Below, one piece after another: positions 35,514-47,959 of a stretch of 64,000 bases of DNA. The number at the start of each line of letters is the position of its first letter. The stretch's first letter is position 1. The notes below the pieces were generated by a model. It was not told the origin of the DNA, made no database searches, and saw only the letters and a program-made list of their open reading frames with translations. Origin of the DNA: Cryptomeria japonica (Eukaryota > Streptophyta > Pinopsida > Cupressales > Cupressaceae); contig NC_081407.1 of the NCBI RefSeq assembly GCF_030272615.1, forward strand, positions 316,414,456 to 316,478,455, read 5' to 3'. A program made the position numbers and the translations under genes.

Positions 35514-35521
35514 TATAAATA
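35514..35521 (+). promoter_or_regulatory. TATA box of the PLAT gene
   Basis: TATAAATA in a CACC/CCC context, 48 bases before the start codon. This would put the transcript start roughly 25-30 bases downstream and leave a very short 5' leader, which is plausible for a stress-type gene. Confidence 0.7.
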
Positions 35522-35568
35522 ACCCTCATCATTTTCCCTAGACAGCAGATCTCCTTGACCTTTTGGGA

Positions 35569-36453
35569 ATGGCCTGCAAAAGGTTTCTTTTCCTTGTGCT
35601 GGTGCTTGTTCTTTCACTTTCCTCGCATTTGGTCTCTGCAGACGATTCATCAGTAAGTAAATCGTTCATTTTTTTGTCAAATCTGCCTGTAAATTTATGT
35701 CATACTGAAATCTTTTCATAATCATTTGGTTTCTCTGCCTGTAAATTCATTGCACACTGAAATCTTTTCATTATTATTTGGCTTCTCTGCCTGTAAATTC
35801 ATGTCATACTAAAATCTTTTCATTATTTTTTGGTTTCTCTGCCTGTAAATTCATTTCATACTGAAATCTTTTCATTAGTTTTGGTTTCTCTGCCTGTAAA
35901 TTCATGGCATGGTGAAATCTCTTCATTATTTTTTGGTTTCTCCGCCTGTAAATTCATTTCATTCCGAAATCTTTTCATTATTTTTTGGTTTTTCTGTTTA
36001 TTTCAGGCGACCTGCGTCTACACGGTATATGTCCGCACAGGCAGCATATGGAAGGGCGGAACGGATTCGAACATCAGCCTGGCTCTGATCGATTACTTAG
36101 GCGAGGAAATTTACACGAGCAATCTGGAATCCTGGGGCGGCTTAATGGGACCAGGTTACAACTACTTTGAGAGAGGAAATCTCGACATTTTCAGCGGGCG
36201 AGGCCCCTGTCTCTCGGCCCCTGTGTGCAAAATGATCCTTTCTTCCGACGGCACAGGTCCTCATCACGGATGGTACTGCAACTATGTCGAGATCACCTCC
36301 ACAGGCCCTCACATTCCCTGCAATCAGCAACTATTTACAGTAGAGCAGTGGCTCGCCACCGACGTTAACCCCTACGAGCTCACGGCCGAGAGGGATCTCT
36401 GTGAATCTTCTGAAATCCGCGCCAAGGGCGGCTCACAGTTACGATTGGATTAA
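35569..36453 (+). CDS. PLAT/LH2-domain stress protein (PLAT-plant-stress family)
   Basis: Two exons, 35569-35652 and 36007-36453, joined in phase 0 through CA|GTAAGT and TTTATTTCAG|GC, encode 176 residues. Residues 1-24 are a clear signal peptide (MACKRF, a Leu/Val run, then SHLVSA) with cleavage likely before DDSS. Residues 29-140 form a PLAT beta-sandwich with CVYTVYVRTGSIWKGGTDS, WGGLMGPGYNYFERGNLDIF and HHGWYCNYVEIT, closely matching what I know of Arabidopsis PLAT1-type proteins of about 180 residues. These are ER-associated proteins induced by ABA and abiotic stress; the biochemical role is not settled. A hydrophilic tail of about 16 residues (SSEIRAKGG...) extends past the usual end. 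Exon 2 keeps many CpG, unlike the surrounding DNA. The intron is mostly a minisatellite. No disabling change is seen. Confidence 0.93.
35685..35996 (+). repeat. 52-bp minisatellite filling the PLAT intron, six copies
   Basis: The phrase GCCTGTAAATT starts at 35685, 35737, 35789, 35841, 35892 and 35944, a period of 52 bases with one 51. Each unit continues through CATACTGAAATCTTTTCAT and TTTGGTTTCTCT. The array occupies about 310 of the 354 intron bases and ends near the acceptor. Confidence 0.95.
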
Positions 36454-36680
36454 ATTTTAGTACTGCTAGGGTTTCAGTCATTAGCTGTGTCTGTATGTAT
36501 GTGAATTTGAATGTTCTGTAGTATGTTCTTCTCTGGGGTTTTATCAGTTTCCCCTCCGGGGATTTGAACCCCAGACTGAAGGCTATTGCTGGATTTAATG
36601 AATGCAATGATTGCATTAATTGCAGTATGTAATTTAATTTAGTAAATGCATTAAAGATCAGCCGTTTATGACATTAAATC
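36454..36680 (+). other. probable 3' UTR of the PLAT gene
   Basis: GT- and T-rich sequence after the TAA with TGTCTGTATGTATGTG near 36488 and TTTAATGAATGCAATG near 36593, which could serve as far-upstream and near-upstream polyadenylation signals. No canonical AATAAA is seen nearby. Confidence 0.45.
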
Positions 36681-37231
36681 GCGCAAGATAAGGTTTCTGA
36701 ATTGTTCAGTGATCTGTCAATTTCAGTATGATATCTGTTTTGACTATCTTGTTTGGCCGGCATCTGAGTTTTAGCCATGTGCGTTGTACCGACGGTGATG
36801 ATGTGTTTGTACTGATGGGCAAAAACAAGTGCGCTTAATGTGGTGGTAATCTACGATTGGTTAATTTTTCCATATTTAAATATTAAAATACTGCAGCACG
36901 TTACACTATTTACGAGAGTTATGAATTTGTTTTGTATTGATTTCTCTCTGTTTTATTTCTTTGGACTGTACAAAAAGTTAAAAGATTCTACCAATAGTTT
37001 CCGTTAATGTTTACTGCCCTCTTACTAAATCTAACGGACCATGCTTTGTTAATTTGTGGAAAATTACCATATCGTGATTAGTAGACTATCGTTGGAAAGG
37101 GGAAGTTTTTGTTTATATCTTACTTATTTGTCGCATGATGTGGTTGTAAATTCTATCAGACATGTTAGCACATTTGCTTAATAGATATATGCTATTTTTT
37201 TTAACAATTATTACCATGAAATTGGCATTAC

Positions 37232-37603
37232 AGGCTTTATTGTAACATACTTCTTGAGGGTACTGTAACATATTTCTTGAGGGGCTTTTCTTTTTGAAGT
37301 CTCAAAAACTATGCAAGAGGAACAAATTCTCCAATTTCAGCTTCACACCTCTATTCAATATAAACTTGCAATACAGGTCACGATTTCTACAGCTAGCTAT
37401 GCTAGTAGACTTTGTAATCAATATTGAAATTGACATTATGAGGCTTTACTGTAACATACTTCTTGAGGGGGCTTTTCTTTTTGAAGTCTCAAAAGCTATG
37501 CAAGAGGAACAAGTTCTCCAATTTCAGCTTGGTCACACCACTATTCAATGTAAACTTGCAATACAGGTCATGATTTATGCTAGTAGACTTTGTAATCAAT
37601 ATT
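37232..37603. repeat. about 209-bp tandem duplication
   Basis: AGGCTTTA.TGTAACATACTT begins copies at 37232 and 37441. Both continue through TTCTTTTTGAAGTCTCAAAA, ATGCAAGAGGAACAA and TAGTAGACTTTGTAATCAAT. The first copy has extra bases near its start and middle. An 109-residue open frame over it is not supported. Confidence 0.85.
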
Positions 37604-38242
37604 TTATTTCATTCTATTCTTGACAACAACCTGTTGATTGCCTCTTTATATGTAAATCTTTTTGCTTTGGTGTAATATAAAAAACAAATAAATAATAAAT
37701 ACATTTAGTCTATGTAATAAATGTTTTTCTATATTATATATAATAATTATTCATGATATTGCTATCGTGTGGATAAATACTAATCATTGAGCTGGAAATG
37801 GATATATTGGAGTACTCAAGATATGCTATTTGTGTAGATAAATACTAATCTTTTTTGTACAATCATTAAGCTGAAAATGGATATATTGGAGTATTCATCT
37901 TATATGTTGACTTATAAAAATTGTGAAAGATCAATATGTCAATTTTTATGAGGAAAATAACATCAAAAGGCTTTAGCATCATTTAAAATTGAACGTGAGT
38001 TGTATTTTAAATAAGAACGTGTTTTTTCATAATAATAAACAATATTTTATATTGAATTATAAGATGATTATTTTAGCTATAAGATAGATGACAAAATTTA
38101 TGATTATTAAAAGGTATTAAAATCATTTAGGTTATATCTAAATTATATTTTAAATAAGAATATGGTAGTGCTCCAAATAATAAATGATGTTCTTAAATCA
38201 ACTACTCGAGATACCAATACTTAGGGTTAAAAGGTATTAAGA

Positions 38243-38378
38243 TTATTTTGCTTGCATCTATTCTAAGTTATTGTAATTAAAATTATGGTGTTGTTTTACC
38301 AACATATGGATTATTTTGCTTGCATTTGTTCTAAGTTATTGTAATTAAAATTATGGTGTTGTTTTACCAACATATGGT
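38243..38378. repeat. 68-bp tandem duplication
   Basis: TTATTTTGCTTGCAT..TTCTAAGTTATTG and GGTGTTGTTTTACCAACATA occur twice with starts at 38243 and 38311; the copies are nearly identical, suggesting recent origin. Confidence 0.9.
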
Positions 38379-39260
38379 ATTTTTTTATTCAATTATTAAG
38401 GACTACATGATAAAGTTTTGGTTAAATATTTCATAATTCGTATTAGAACTCCTCTCATTAGACATGCTAATGTGAAGAGTGGTATAATTAGTCACACCTC
38501 CGAACCTTAACTATAAATAGATAACAATCTAGATCACATTTTTCAAAAAAGAGGTCATATTCAATTCTATACAACCATTATAGGACCACAAAATTAGCTT
38601 GCATGATTTGTGGCCCCTCCCTTAGAGTCTTTATTGGTTCTAGATTCATTTATTTGAGAGTTGTCTTTTTAGTGGACATCAAGAAACTAGGTAATTTTAA
38701 TTGATTTGTTCTAGAGGTCAAAGGATATAGAATTGGATATACAATTTTTGAAACCTTTTAGATCCAAGTATTTTTTTGACACATGATACTTAAATATGAC
38801 ATGCTTTTAGAATAAAAATTCTAATAACATTTGGAAAGAATTTTTCTCTTTCTTGAATGTAATGTATAGAATACTTTTTCCATGAATTTTTCACCTATCC
38901 TTTTTTACTAATATAATTTTTTTTTAAATTATAGCACTTTTATGAAATAAAATAATATTTTTATTTAAAAATAAATAAATATATTTATATTTAATATTAT
39001 TGATTAAAACAATTTAGAATCTTAATTGGTAAAAGTATGAGTAAACATGTTCCATCAATGCCCGAGTATTATGGACCAAGAGTATGCTAAATCAAAATAT
39101 AAAAAACATTTGGCCTCCCATTATGATATGAGCTTCATGCTTTCATTTAGCCTTGATTAAACCTTTATACTTTTGATGGTCATGATCTATCTTATTTTTT
39201 ATCAACATTTGTGGGACATCGATGGTAACTCATCTATCTGACTGAAGCAAATGCAATGAC

Positions 39261-39378
39261 GAAACAAAATGGGGTTTTCATAAATAATTATTGTTTTCAT
39301 AAATCATGAAACAAAATGGGGTTTTCATGAATAATTATTGATTTCATAAATGATGAAACAAAATGGAGTTTTCATAAA
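39261..39378. repeat. 47-bp tandem repeat, 2.5 copies
   Basis: GAAACAAAATGGGGTTTTCAT starts copies at 39261, 39308 and 39355, each followed (in the first two) by AATAATTATTG and TTTCATAAAT. Confidence 0.9.
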
Positions 39379-41992
39379 GTGGGGGATGGTACGTAAAGTT
39401 TACACACGTATACACAAATGTAGCCTAGTAAGTTTTCATGTACACGTGTAAGCATTCGATTGATCCTTATTTGTTCCATTTATTTGAAAAGGGGGTCTTT
39501 AGGGTTATTGTACCTCGTTAGGCATTGAGACATTGGGCAAGGTAAATGGCATATGACTATTTGTGAGCTTTTTAAAGCTGGATAAATATGACAGTGACAT
39601 GTAGCCAAGAGTAACTTTTATTTAGATAAATGGTTTTATAAAATCACAATAAGCAACTCATTATGAAGTAATCCCCATGTGCTTGGTTTAGTAAAACCCC
39701 AACACTTTCGACAGGCAATATTCACTTAACTTTAAATTAATGGCATGGAGTATTAGTTAAGGTATGGAGAAGGGGGTAGCGTATTCATACGTCTATTGTT
39801 TACATTGGTGTTCATGTGAATAAAAAAAATACTAATATTTATAGTGAATTAGCTCAACAACTATTATAATTGCTATCTAAGTTTTCTCATTCAGATAATA
39901 ATTTTTTAAATTCATAGTGAATGAATAGGCATTTGAAAAATGATTGAAATCTATAAGAAAACACATTTATAAATGTTAATTTCTATTAAATTGAGTCATT
40001 CATTTTGCCCCCACCCAGACATTTTATTTTGTTTGGTATTCATGTAAAGCATCAATGATAGGGGTAATATTGTACAAGATCCAACAAAAGTTACCTAATG
40101 GTAACACCTATTCTGGCAGGTAAGTTGTCCCTAGTTAACACTTACATTGAACACGACTATAATAAAATATAGCCCAATCACTTTTCAATGCTCACATTTT
40201 CATATTCAATTGGTTCTGTATCATATAATGCCTTATCAAACCCCCATCCTCACTTTATCAATCAATAGGATTAAAGCACATATTTAATTGTCGATATTCA
40301 TAAAGACTAATGAATAATACTTTAGAACATGGACATATGAGGCAAAAAATCTAGTGGGACTTAATGATTAGGGCTACATTTCATAAGTCAAGTTCTATAA
40401 TATCTATCTTAGTCATTTTAGTGTGGGGACAACATGTCTCCTCAATGTTATGCCTCCCTTAGTTAATGTTTCATGTGCGTCAAAATATAGCAAAACTTTA
40501 CCATAGTCAATGTTCAAATATACATATCACTTATTTGGTGCTTAACCATGCAACCCTAAATAGATCATATTTCAACTTCTCTTTATCAAGTAGATTGAAC
40601 CATGTCAATTTCACCTTTATTTTAATGTGAACATATTCAAAATTTTCAATACCACAGCGATGTTAGTTCACGTCATATATCTAAGGCTTGCCAAAAGTGT
40701 TTCAAATTGAATAGCTCGAGGAATAATACATGAGACAATATGCCTGCACTTTAACAATTGTGTTTCACCCTCTCATCAACACATGTCAGAGAGAATATAA
40801 TGCCTACTGCTATATTCTTAATTGCATCATCAATTATATATTATCCCATAATTATAAAGTTAAAATAGCTCATTTTGAAGCAATTCTTACAATCTTTTAA
40901 CTCAATTAAATATTGGAATGTTTTATGGTCAAGACTTGTTTCATTCTAAATCAATGGTCATGGTGGGATTAAGGTGTCTCAACCTTAGAGAGTCTCAAGC
41001 TTACATAATTAATTTATTTGTCCCTTTATTGGATGTCTATTAATTAAATCCTAATTGATATGTTTATAGGTTGATATAATACTTTGTGGGACCCGATTAC
41101 GAGTTGAATTCCTACATGCAAGGTGAAGAGCATGAGAATGAACCACTTGTCAATCAAGCACTCATTTGGAGAGAGGAATTTGTGAAAACCTCTCAAAGGT
41201 GGGCCATAGTGACATGTTGCATTGCTTTCGAAGTTATCACTTGGTGAGATTTGGGAATGTTGCTAAAACAGGACTATGTCAACCACTCATAGTGACTAGG
41301 AGTCAAAGAGAGTTCTAAATTGGTAGTTGGCTATATTTTCTCGAGTGGGACATCATGCATGTGAGGATTGTAGTAGTATATAGGTGACTCAACACCCCCA
41401 AAATTCTTGTTAAGAATAAAATAGCTCCCACAAGAGAAAATGGCAACATAACTTGCATAACAATGCATAGATTGATAATGGTTGAATATGAATACAAATG
41501 TACATAGGCCTTTCTTATATAGACAAGGTGATGAGGTATTAGCAAATATGTGGACATATGTCTTAATTCTATGTGATGAGACAACTACCCTTGACACAAA
41601 CATTAAATGAATGCACAAATATTAAATGACTTTGTGTTTAAAAGTAAATAATGAGACATGGCCCCATCATTAGAAAACATCTAGAATGCCACCTAGGATA
41701 TAAGGATAACTAACTTAGGAAAATGAAGCCTAACTTAAGATGCAAGATAGCACCTAAGTAAACTTAACATGTGAATAGGCTCTCATTAATAACTAGATAG
41801 GAAATACCATCATTCGCTCTAACAAGGATGATTTATTGTTTGCATAAAATGGAGTTGGATGCCTTGCATGTGGTTGTTGTTGCTATTTGGGAAATTGCTT
41901 TATGGGTTAGTTTAAACCTATGCATGTTGTCGGTTTCAATTTGCATGCATGCAAAGACTATGGAGATGGTACATGTCAATCTTGGGCACCTA

Positions 41993-43180
41993 TGTTAGAG
42001 ATTCATAAACATGAGCAATGTTTGTATATTTGATGATGACATTTTGAAGAGATTATGCTGCAAGAACTACTCCAGATTTGTATTACACTGTGAAGACACT
42101 TGAAATATGCACATAGCCTAAAATTGTATTGTAGTTGATATTGTTGTTGATACAATTGATGTGTGCTTTGGGGTGTGGATTTTTCCTTGAATGGGTTTTG
42201 CCACGTAAATTTGCATTGTGGTGTTAATGTGTTTGAACCATTCTTTCTTTTGTGCATCTAATCTATAAGTGATATAAGAGTTTGTAAGATTTTTTCTCAT
42301 TCACTCTAATATTAGATTTTTCATTTAGAAGTGTAATTTTGCACTTAGCTTCTTATTAGTTGGTATTAGAGCCTGGCCAACTTTCTTATCCTTGTTGGAT
42401 AGTAGGGATTTTTATGCCAATCTTGTTTCAATGACTTTTTTGCAAAGAGAAGTTGGATAATATTGTTGCAGCTTTGAGATTGCAAGCACATCTGGCAAAA
42501 TAGAGATGGGCAAGTTTAATGGCGGCAATTTTGAGTTGTTGAATCTCAAAATGGAGGATATGCTTGTAGATAGTGATCTATGGGATGTAATATTTGAAAC
42601 TAAACCTCAAACTACAACTCAAGATGTATGGGATACAATGGATCAAAAATCCAAAGGTTTGATAAAACTCTATTTGGTTGACTTTGTGCTTCTGAATGTC
42701 AATAAAGAGAAGATTGCAACTAAGCTTTCGAAGAAGCTTGGTGATTTTTATCAGGGGAATTCCTTGGTAAAAAAGCTAATTCCTTGGAAAGAATTGTATT
42801 CTATGAAAATGGAGGAAAGAGAATCTGTTGCAAATCACTTGAATGCATTTAATATGTTGGTTGCCCATATAAGTTTTTTTAGTGTAAAATTCATGATCAA
42901 AAGAAATGCATGCTTTTGTTATGTTCCTTGTTGGATTCATGGGTCCACCTTGTGTTGGCCATTGGAAACACAATAAACACTTTCAAGATGGAGGATATGG
43001 TTGCTTCATTGTTATCTAAAGATATGTGAAGGGAATCTTTTGAGATGGCTAAGGAAGTCCTAGTTGCTTGTGGTAGATCAATGGAGAAAGGCAATAAGGA
43101 TAAGAAGGTAAATCCAAGTCTCCTGGTAAAAAGTGCAAGCTGAAATGTTGGAACTGTGCAAATCTGGTCATTTGAAGTAG
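41993..43180 (+). mobile_element. truncated copia element: LTR, PBS and gag only
   Basis: A possible LTR starts TGTTAGAGATTC at 41993 and runs to about 42358. TGGTATTAGAGC at 42361-42372 matches the initiator tRNA-Met primer-binding site at 11 of 12 bases, and gag follows. Nothing after the zinc-knuckle region is recognisable, so the rest of pol and the second LTR are lost. The LTR would be only about 365 bp and its end lacks a clean CA, so its limits are approximate. Confidence 0.65.
42506..43180 (+). pseudogene. copia gag remnant
   Basis: The frame opening at 42506 reads MGKFNGGNFELLNLKMEDML, then LIKLYLVDFVLLNV, KLGDFYQGNSLVKKL and MKMEERESVANHLNAFN, the ordered landmarks of the copia gag (UBN2/retrotran_gag) domain. 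A frameshift near 42885 breaks it. Beyond, in another frame, NTINTFKMEDMVASLLS and a half-lost zinc knuckle CKLKCWNCANLVI (near 43135) can be followed to about 43180. This is a different copia lineage from A-D, judging by the gag. Confidence 0.8.
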
Positions 43181-43548
43181 ATGGTTTTATTGAATGCATG
43201 AAAGTACAATAGTATATCTCACTTCTTAACATTATTGGGCCAATAAATTTAACATTTTTCATCCTTCAATGCACTATGTCAACTATATTGAACAAGTGGT
43301 AAAATATTTAGAAACAATGTGAACTAATGGTTTGTAACATTTTGTACGTAAAATCAATTTATAACTTCTCTATTTTTATGTATTTCTACTATTTAAATGA
43401 ATATAATTTTACTGTAACACAACGTTTACTATATAAAAAATTCACATTTTTTTGGAAATAGATCAGTAACTCCAATTTCTAATGCATAAATATTTTTAGT
43501 TTTTTGTATTATAGCAAAATTTTCAAATCTATATTCTATATAACTGAA
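43181..43548. other. AT-rich spacer; no LTR of element D where one is expected
   Basis: Sequence directly upstream of the primer-binding site of D shows no similarity to the D 3' LTR at 47960, so the 5' LTR has been lost or replaced. Confidence 0.6.
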
Positions 43549-43603
43549 ATATCCATCAGAGCGAGGTCCTCTCTGTAGAACCTTAACCGCTTGAGGAGAT
43601 CCT

Positions 43604-46600
43604 ATGGCATCAAGTTCTTCATCTAATTTCTACTGGAAGGAGAGTCCCAGATTTGATGGTACAAATTACAAATTATGGAAGGAGCGAATGAAGATTCATT
43701 TGAGATGTCTTGGAGCTGAGATATGGGAGATAACAGAAAAAGATTATACACCTCATGATCCTAATTCTGGAACTTCGACACCTGTTGATGAACAAAAGAA
43801 TGTTGATAATGATGTCAAAGCAAAAGAAGCATTGTTAATTGCCGTATCAGATGAAAAATTATTGAATGTCATAGAGCTGGAAAATGCAAAGCAAATCTGG
43901 TTGAAGCTTGAAACTCTATATGAAGGTGACCAAGCAGTAAAGATTGCAAAACTTGAAAGTTACCAGGTGAGGTATGAAAATTTGAAGATGGAAGAAGATG
44001 AAAGGATAAGTTCTTATGGATAGAGTGAATGAGATTGTCATGGGAATCAAATGTTGTAGTGGAACAGTTAATCAGGATGAGGTTGTTTCAAAAATTCTAA
44101 GAGTTTTACCTCCGGCTTACAAAATGAAAGCTAGTGCAATAAATGAACTTCAAACAATGTCAAATACCCCTGTTACCAGAGATACACTACTTGGGAAATT
44201 GACTGCTTTTGAACTTGAAGAGCTTGGAGATCAGAATGCTACTAAAACATAAACTCCATTTAAAGCATCTGCCTCCAGTAAGCAAAAGATAGATTGGAAA
44301 GAGTTATATGCTAAATAGATGGAAGACGTTGAAAGAGGGGACAAAGAACTTGAAGAATTGGAAGCCCTAATTGCCATAAGAATCCCTAAAGGACCGATTG
44401 GAAGTAAGTATGAAGGAAAAGTTTCATTTAAATAATAAGATTGGTCATTTTGCTTCTAGATGTCTTGAAAGAGCTGCAAGGAATCATGAAAGATTTTTGA
44501 GGAATTACAAACCTAATTCGGAATATTAGATCAAACCTAAATATAGAAGGAATAAGGACAAATCATGTTACTATGTTGGTGATGATGATTTTGGTATTAC
44601 TGATGATACTAATGATGATGAACCTGTAAGTGGATCCGGTAATGGAAGCTCGGGTAGTGGAAAAGATTGGGTCTTTATTGCTATCAAGGATGAATCTCCG
44701 GAACCTATCAATGATACAACTCATATTGAGGAGAAAGCCCTAGCTGTTAAAATTGAAGAGAAAGATGAATGGGTTATAAACAGTGGTTGCTCACACCACA
44801 TGACTAGTCATAAGAGGAAATTCCTGATTCAACAAGAATTTGATGGTGGACTAATCAGATTTAGAGACAACAAGGCATGCAAGATCAAAGCAAAAGAAAC
44901 AATATTCCTGGATGGTAAGACCAATACTGACAATGTTTATTATGTTGAAAGTCTGAAGCATAATCTCTTGAGTGTAGGATAGATAGTGGATAGAGGATTT
45001 CATTTGCAATTCAAAGATGAAAAATGCAAGATTAAAAATAGATCTAGATTGGAAATTGCATCTGGAACTTAGACCAAAGGAAATATCTTTCATTTGAATT
45101 CCGGTGAGAAGACTTGTTTGATTGCTCAAATTGATGAAAGTTGGCTATGGCATAAAATGATGTGTCCAGTGAATTTTGATTGCATAATAAAGATCAGTTC
45201 AACCAAGGTTGTCAGAGATTTGCCCAAGATCATCAAGCCTCATAATCCGGTATGTAGAGAATGTCAAATGGGTAAGCAAGTTAAAACTTCTTTCAAAAGA
45301 ATACATGACAGATCTAATGAAATTCTTAATCTTATTCATACTGATCTGTGTGGTCCAGCAAGGACTAAAAACTTTCAAAGAGATGGATACTTTATGTTGC
45401 TTATTGATGATTACTCTAGAATGATGTGGGTTGCATTTTTGAAAAAAAAAATCAGAAGCTCTTGAAAAATTCAAAATATTCAAAGCTATGGTTGAGATAG
45501 AAATGGGATTGAAGATAAAATACTTAAGATCAGATCAAGGTGGTGAATTTACATTCGGTGATTTCAACAATTTTTGTGAGAAACGTGGAATCAGAAGACA
45601 ATTATCTGCACCTAGTACTCCACAACAGAATGGAGTAGTGGAAAGAAATAACATAACTATCTTAGATGTTGCAAGGACAATGATGATGAAAGCCAAACTG
45701 TTTGATATCTATTGGAGAGAAGTTGTCAATACTGCAGTCTACACTTTCAACAGAGTACACATAAAAGGTGATACCAGTAAGACTCCTTATGAATTATAGT
45801 TCAGTCATAGTCCTACTATCAAGTATTTCACAATTTTTGGAAGTAAATGCTATATCAGAAAAGATGATGGAATATGAAAATTTGATCCTAGATGTGATGA
45901 AGGAATATTCTTGGGTTATTCTACTAAGAGCAAAGCATATAGATGTTTTAACAAAGATTGCATATGATAGTGGACAGCATAAATGTCGAAGTGGGTGAGC
46001 AAAATAACAATCAAATTAGATCATATGACTATGGACCGAAAGATGAGATTGTCAGATCAGAACTGGTAATTCAAGAACCAGTTTAGAGCACTGAACCAGT
46101 TGCTCTGATAACATTAGAAAATTCCATAGTAACTGAAGAAGAGCAGAAAGAGTCAGAAAGTCAAGATAATCCAAAGACTCCTAGGTATGTACAGTTGAAT
46201 CATTCTGAAGATCAAATCATTGGAGATAAGAGAAAAGGTGTGATGACAAGAAGGTTAGCTGTTGAAGAGGTATATTTAATTTCTCAAATAGAACCGGAAT
46301 CAGTTATTGAAGCATGTAAAGATGAGAATTGGATGAAAGCAATAGAAGAGGAATTAAATCAGATAGAAAAGAATAACACATGGGAATTGGTCCCTACGCC
46401 TAAAGATAAAAATGTTATTGGAGCTAAATGGGTATTCAGAAACAAATTAAATGAAGGACAAGTTGTAAGAAACAAAGCTAGCTTAGTTTGCAAAGGATAC
46501 TCACAACAAGAAGGAATTGATTATGATGAAACTTATGCTCTGGTTGCAAGGATTGAAGCAGTAAGACTATTTCTTGCCTATGTTGCACACAAAAACTATA

Positions 46601-47640
46601 AGGTATATCAAATGGATGTCAAATGTACATTTCTAAATGGAGATCTTGAAGAAGAAATCTACATTGAGCAGCTTGATGGATTTTCACTATCAGATAACAA
46701 GGACATGGTTTGTAGATTGAAGAAAGCCTTATATGGATTGAATCAAGCCCCTAGAGCCTGGTATGCTAGATTGGATAAACATCTTTTGAAGCTCGGATTT
46801 AGTAAAGGTCTATGATTGGTGAGATGAAATTTTTCTTAGGTCTGCAGATCACTCAGACTGATAAAGGTATTTTCATTTGTCAAACTAAATATGTGAAAGA
46901 ATTGCTAAAGAAATTTGGACTTGAAAACTCAAAACCAGTTGGAACCCCTATGATAACCAGTTGCAAACTGTCAAAGAAAGATGAATCTCTTAAAGTGAAC
47001 TCAAGTAGATACAAATCAATGATTGGTGGACTACTATAATTAACTCAGACCATACCGGATATAATGAATGATGTATGCATTGCTTCTAAATTTTAGTCTT
47101 ATCCAAGAGAAAATCATTACATTGTTGTTAAAAGGATATTCAGACATTTGAAAGGAACAGCAGATTATGGGTTATGATATCCAAAAGATGATGATTTTAG
47201 ATTATGTGCCTATACAAACTCAGATTGGGCAGGAGATGTTGATGACCAGAAAAGCACTACAAGTGGTGCATTCTTTCTTGGGAAGAAATTAGTCTCATAG
47301 CTTAGCAAAAAACAATCATGCACTTCATTATCTACTATTGAAGCTAAATATGTAGTTGTTGCAACAAATTGTACTCAGGTCTTATGGATGAAGTAAATGT
47401 TGAAGGATATAAAGGTAACTTACGATAAGCCTATTGTTATTCACTGTGATAATACAACTGCTATTGATATGTCAAAGAATCTGGTATTTCATTCCAAATC
47501 AAAACACATATCTATAATTTCTTGAAAGAAAAGGTTGAAGCAAAGGAAGTCAAATTGATATATGTGCCCACTCAGGAACAGATTGCAGATATTCTAACAA
47601 AACCATTGCCTAAGATACTTTTGACTATCTCATAAATCAA
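43604..47640 (+). pseudogene. copia gag-pol remnant of element D, RT core deleted
   Basis: Gag begins at ATG 43604 (MASSSSSNFYWKESPRFDGT) and keeps its frame to 44023. Later pieces lie in different frames: gag end 44016-44252, protease INSGCSHHMTSH near 44780, integrase from about 45130 with HTDLCGP near 45336, RSDQGGEF near 45528 and NGVVERNN near 45630, RT from 46195 with WVFRNK and [12 protein letters not shown], RNase H from about 47040 with TNSDWAGDVDDQKST near 47217. Between KLGFSKG at 46800 and [13 protein letters not shown] at 46812 about 60 codons are missing, including the catalytic FVDD box. Many stops are TAG where relatives have CAG (44980, 45070). Confidence 0.88.
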
Positions 47641-47946
47641 TTGGGGGTCACCACCCCTTCGGAAGAGGCTTAGAGATGCAGAGATGCATCAATCCGATGA
47701 GCTTATCAGAAATATCTTCTGATCCGGATTGATGAGATGGTGCTACTATTCAGGGAGAGTAGTCAACTGATTGGTTCACCCCTTTGTCATTGATGTCAAA
47801 GGGGGAGAGTTGTCCATGTGAAAAACATAAAATCATATTCCAATTTGGGGAGAGATCTACCAGTTCTTTTGGGAGAGAGTTTCTTGGAGATTGTTGGCAT
47901 TCCTTGGTACTTGGATGTTTTTCACATTCAGTGTTGCCATCAATGC

Positions 47947-47959
47947 CAAAGGGGGAGAT
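47947..47959 (+). promoter_or_regulatory. polypurine tract of element D
   Basis: CAAAGGGGGAGAT directly precedes the TGTTGGCAATATG start of the LTR. A second box, TCAAAGGGGGAGAG, lies at about 47797-47810. Confidence 0.75.

Larger units (their letters stand above)
36681..41992. other. AT-rich intergenic DNA with small tandem duplications
   Basis: No gene is supportable. Duplications at 37232-37603, 37773-37899, 38243-38378 and 39261-39378 are noted separately or in findings. The open frames at 37294 and 41315-41618 have no recognised domain. Confidence 0.6.

Noticed and set aside
35685-35996. CRISPR-like array
   Set aside because: Units are contiguous with no unique spacers, lie in a plant intron, and differ by substitutions: a minisatellite.
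41315-41618. Two overlapping minus-strand frames of 89 and 95 residues
   Set aside because: Compositional frames in AT-rich DNA without family resemblance.
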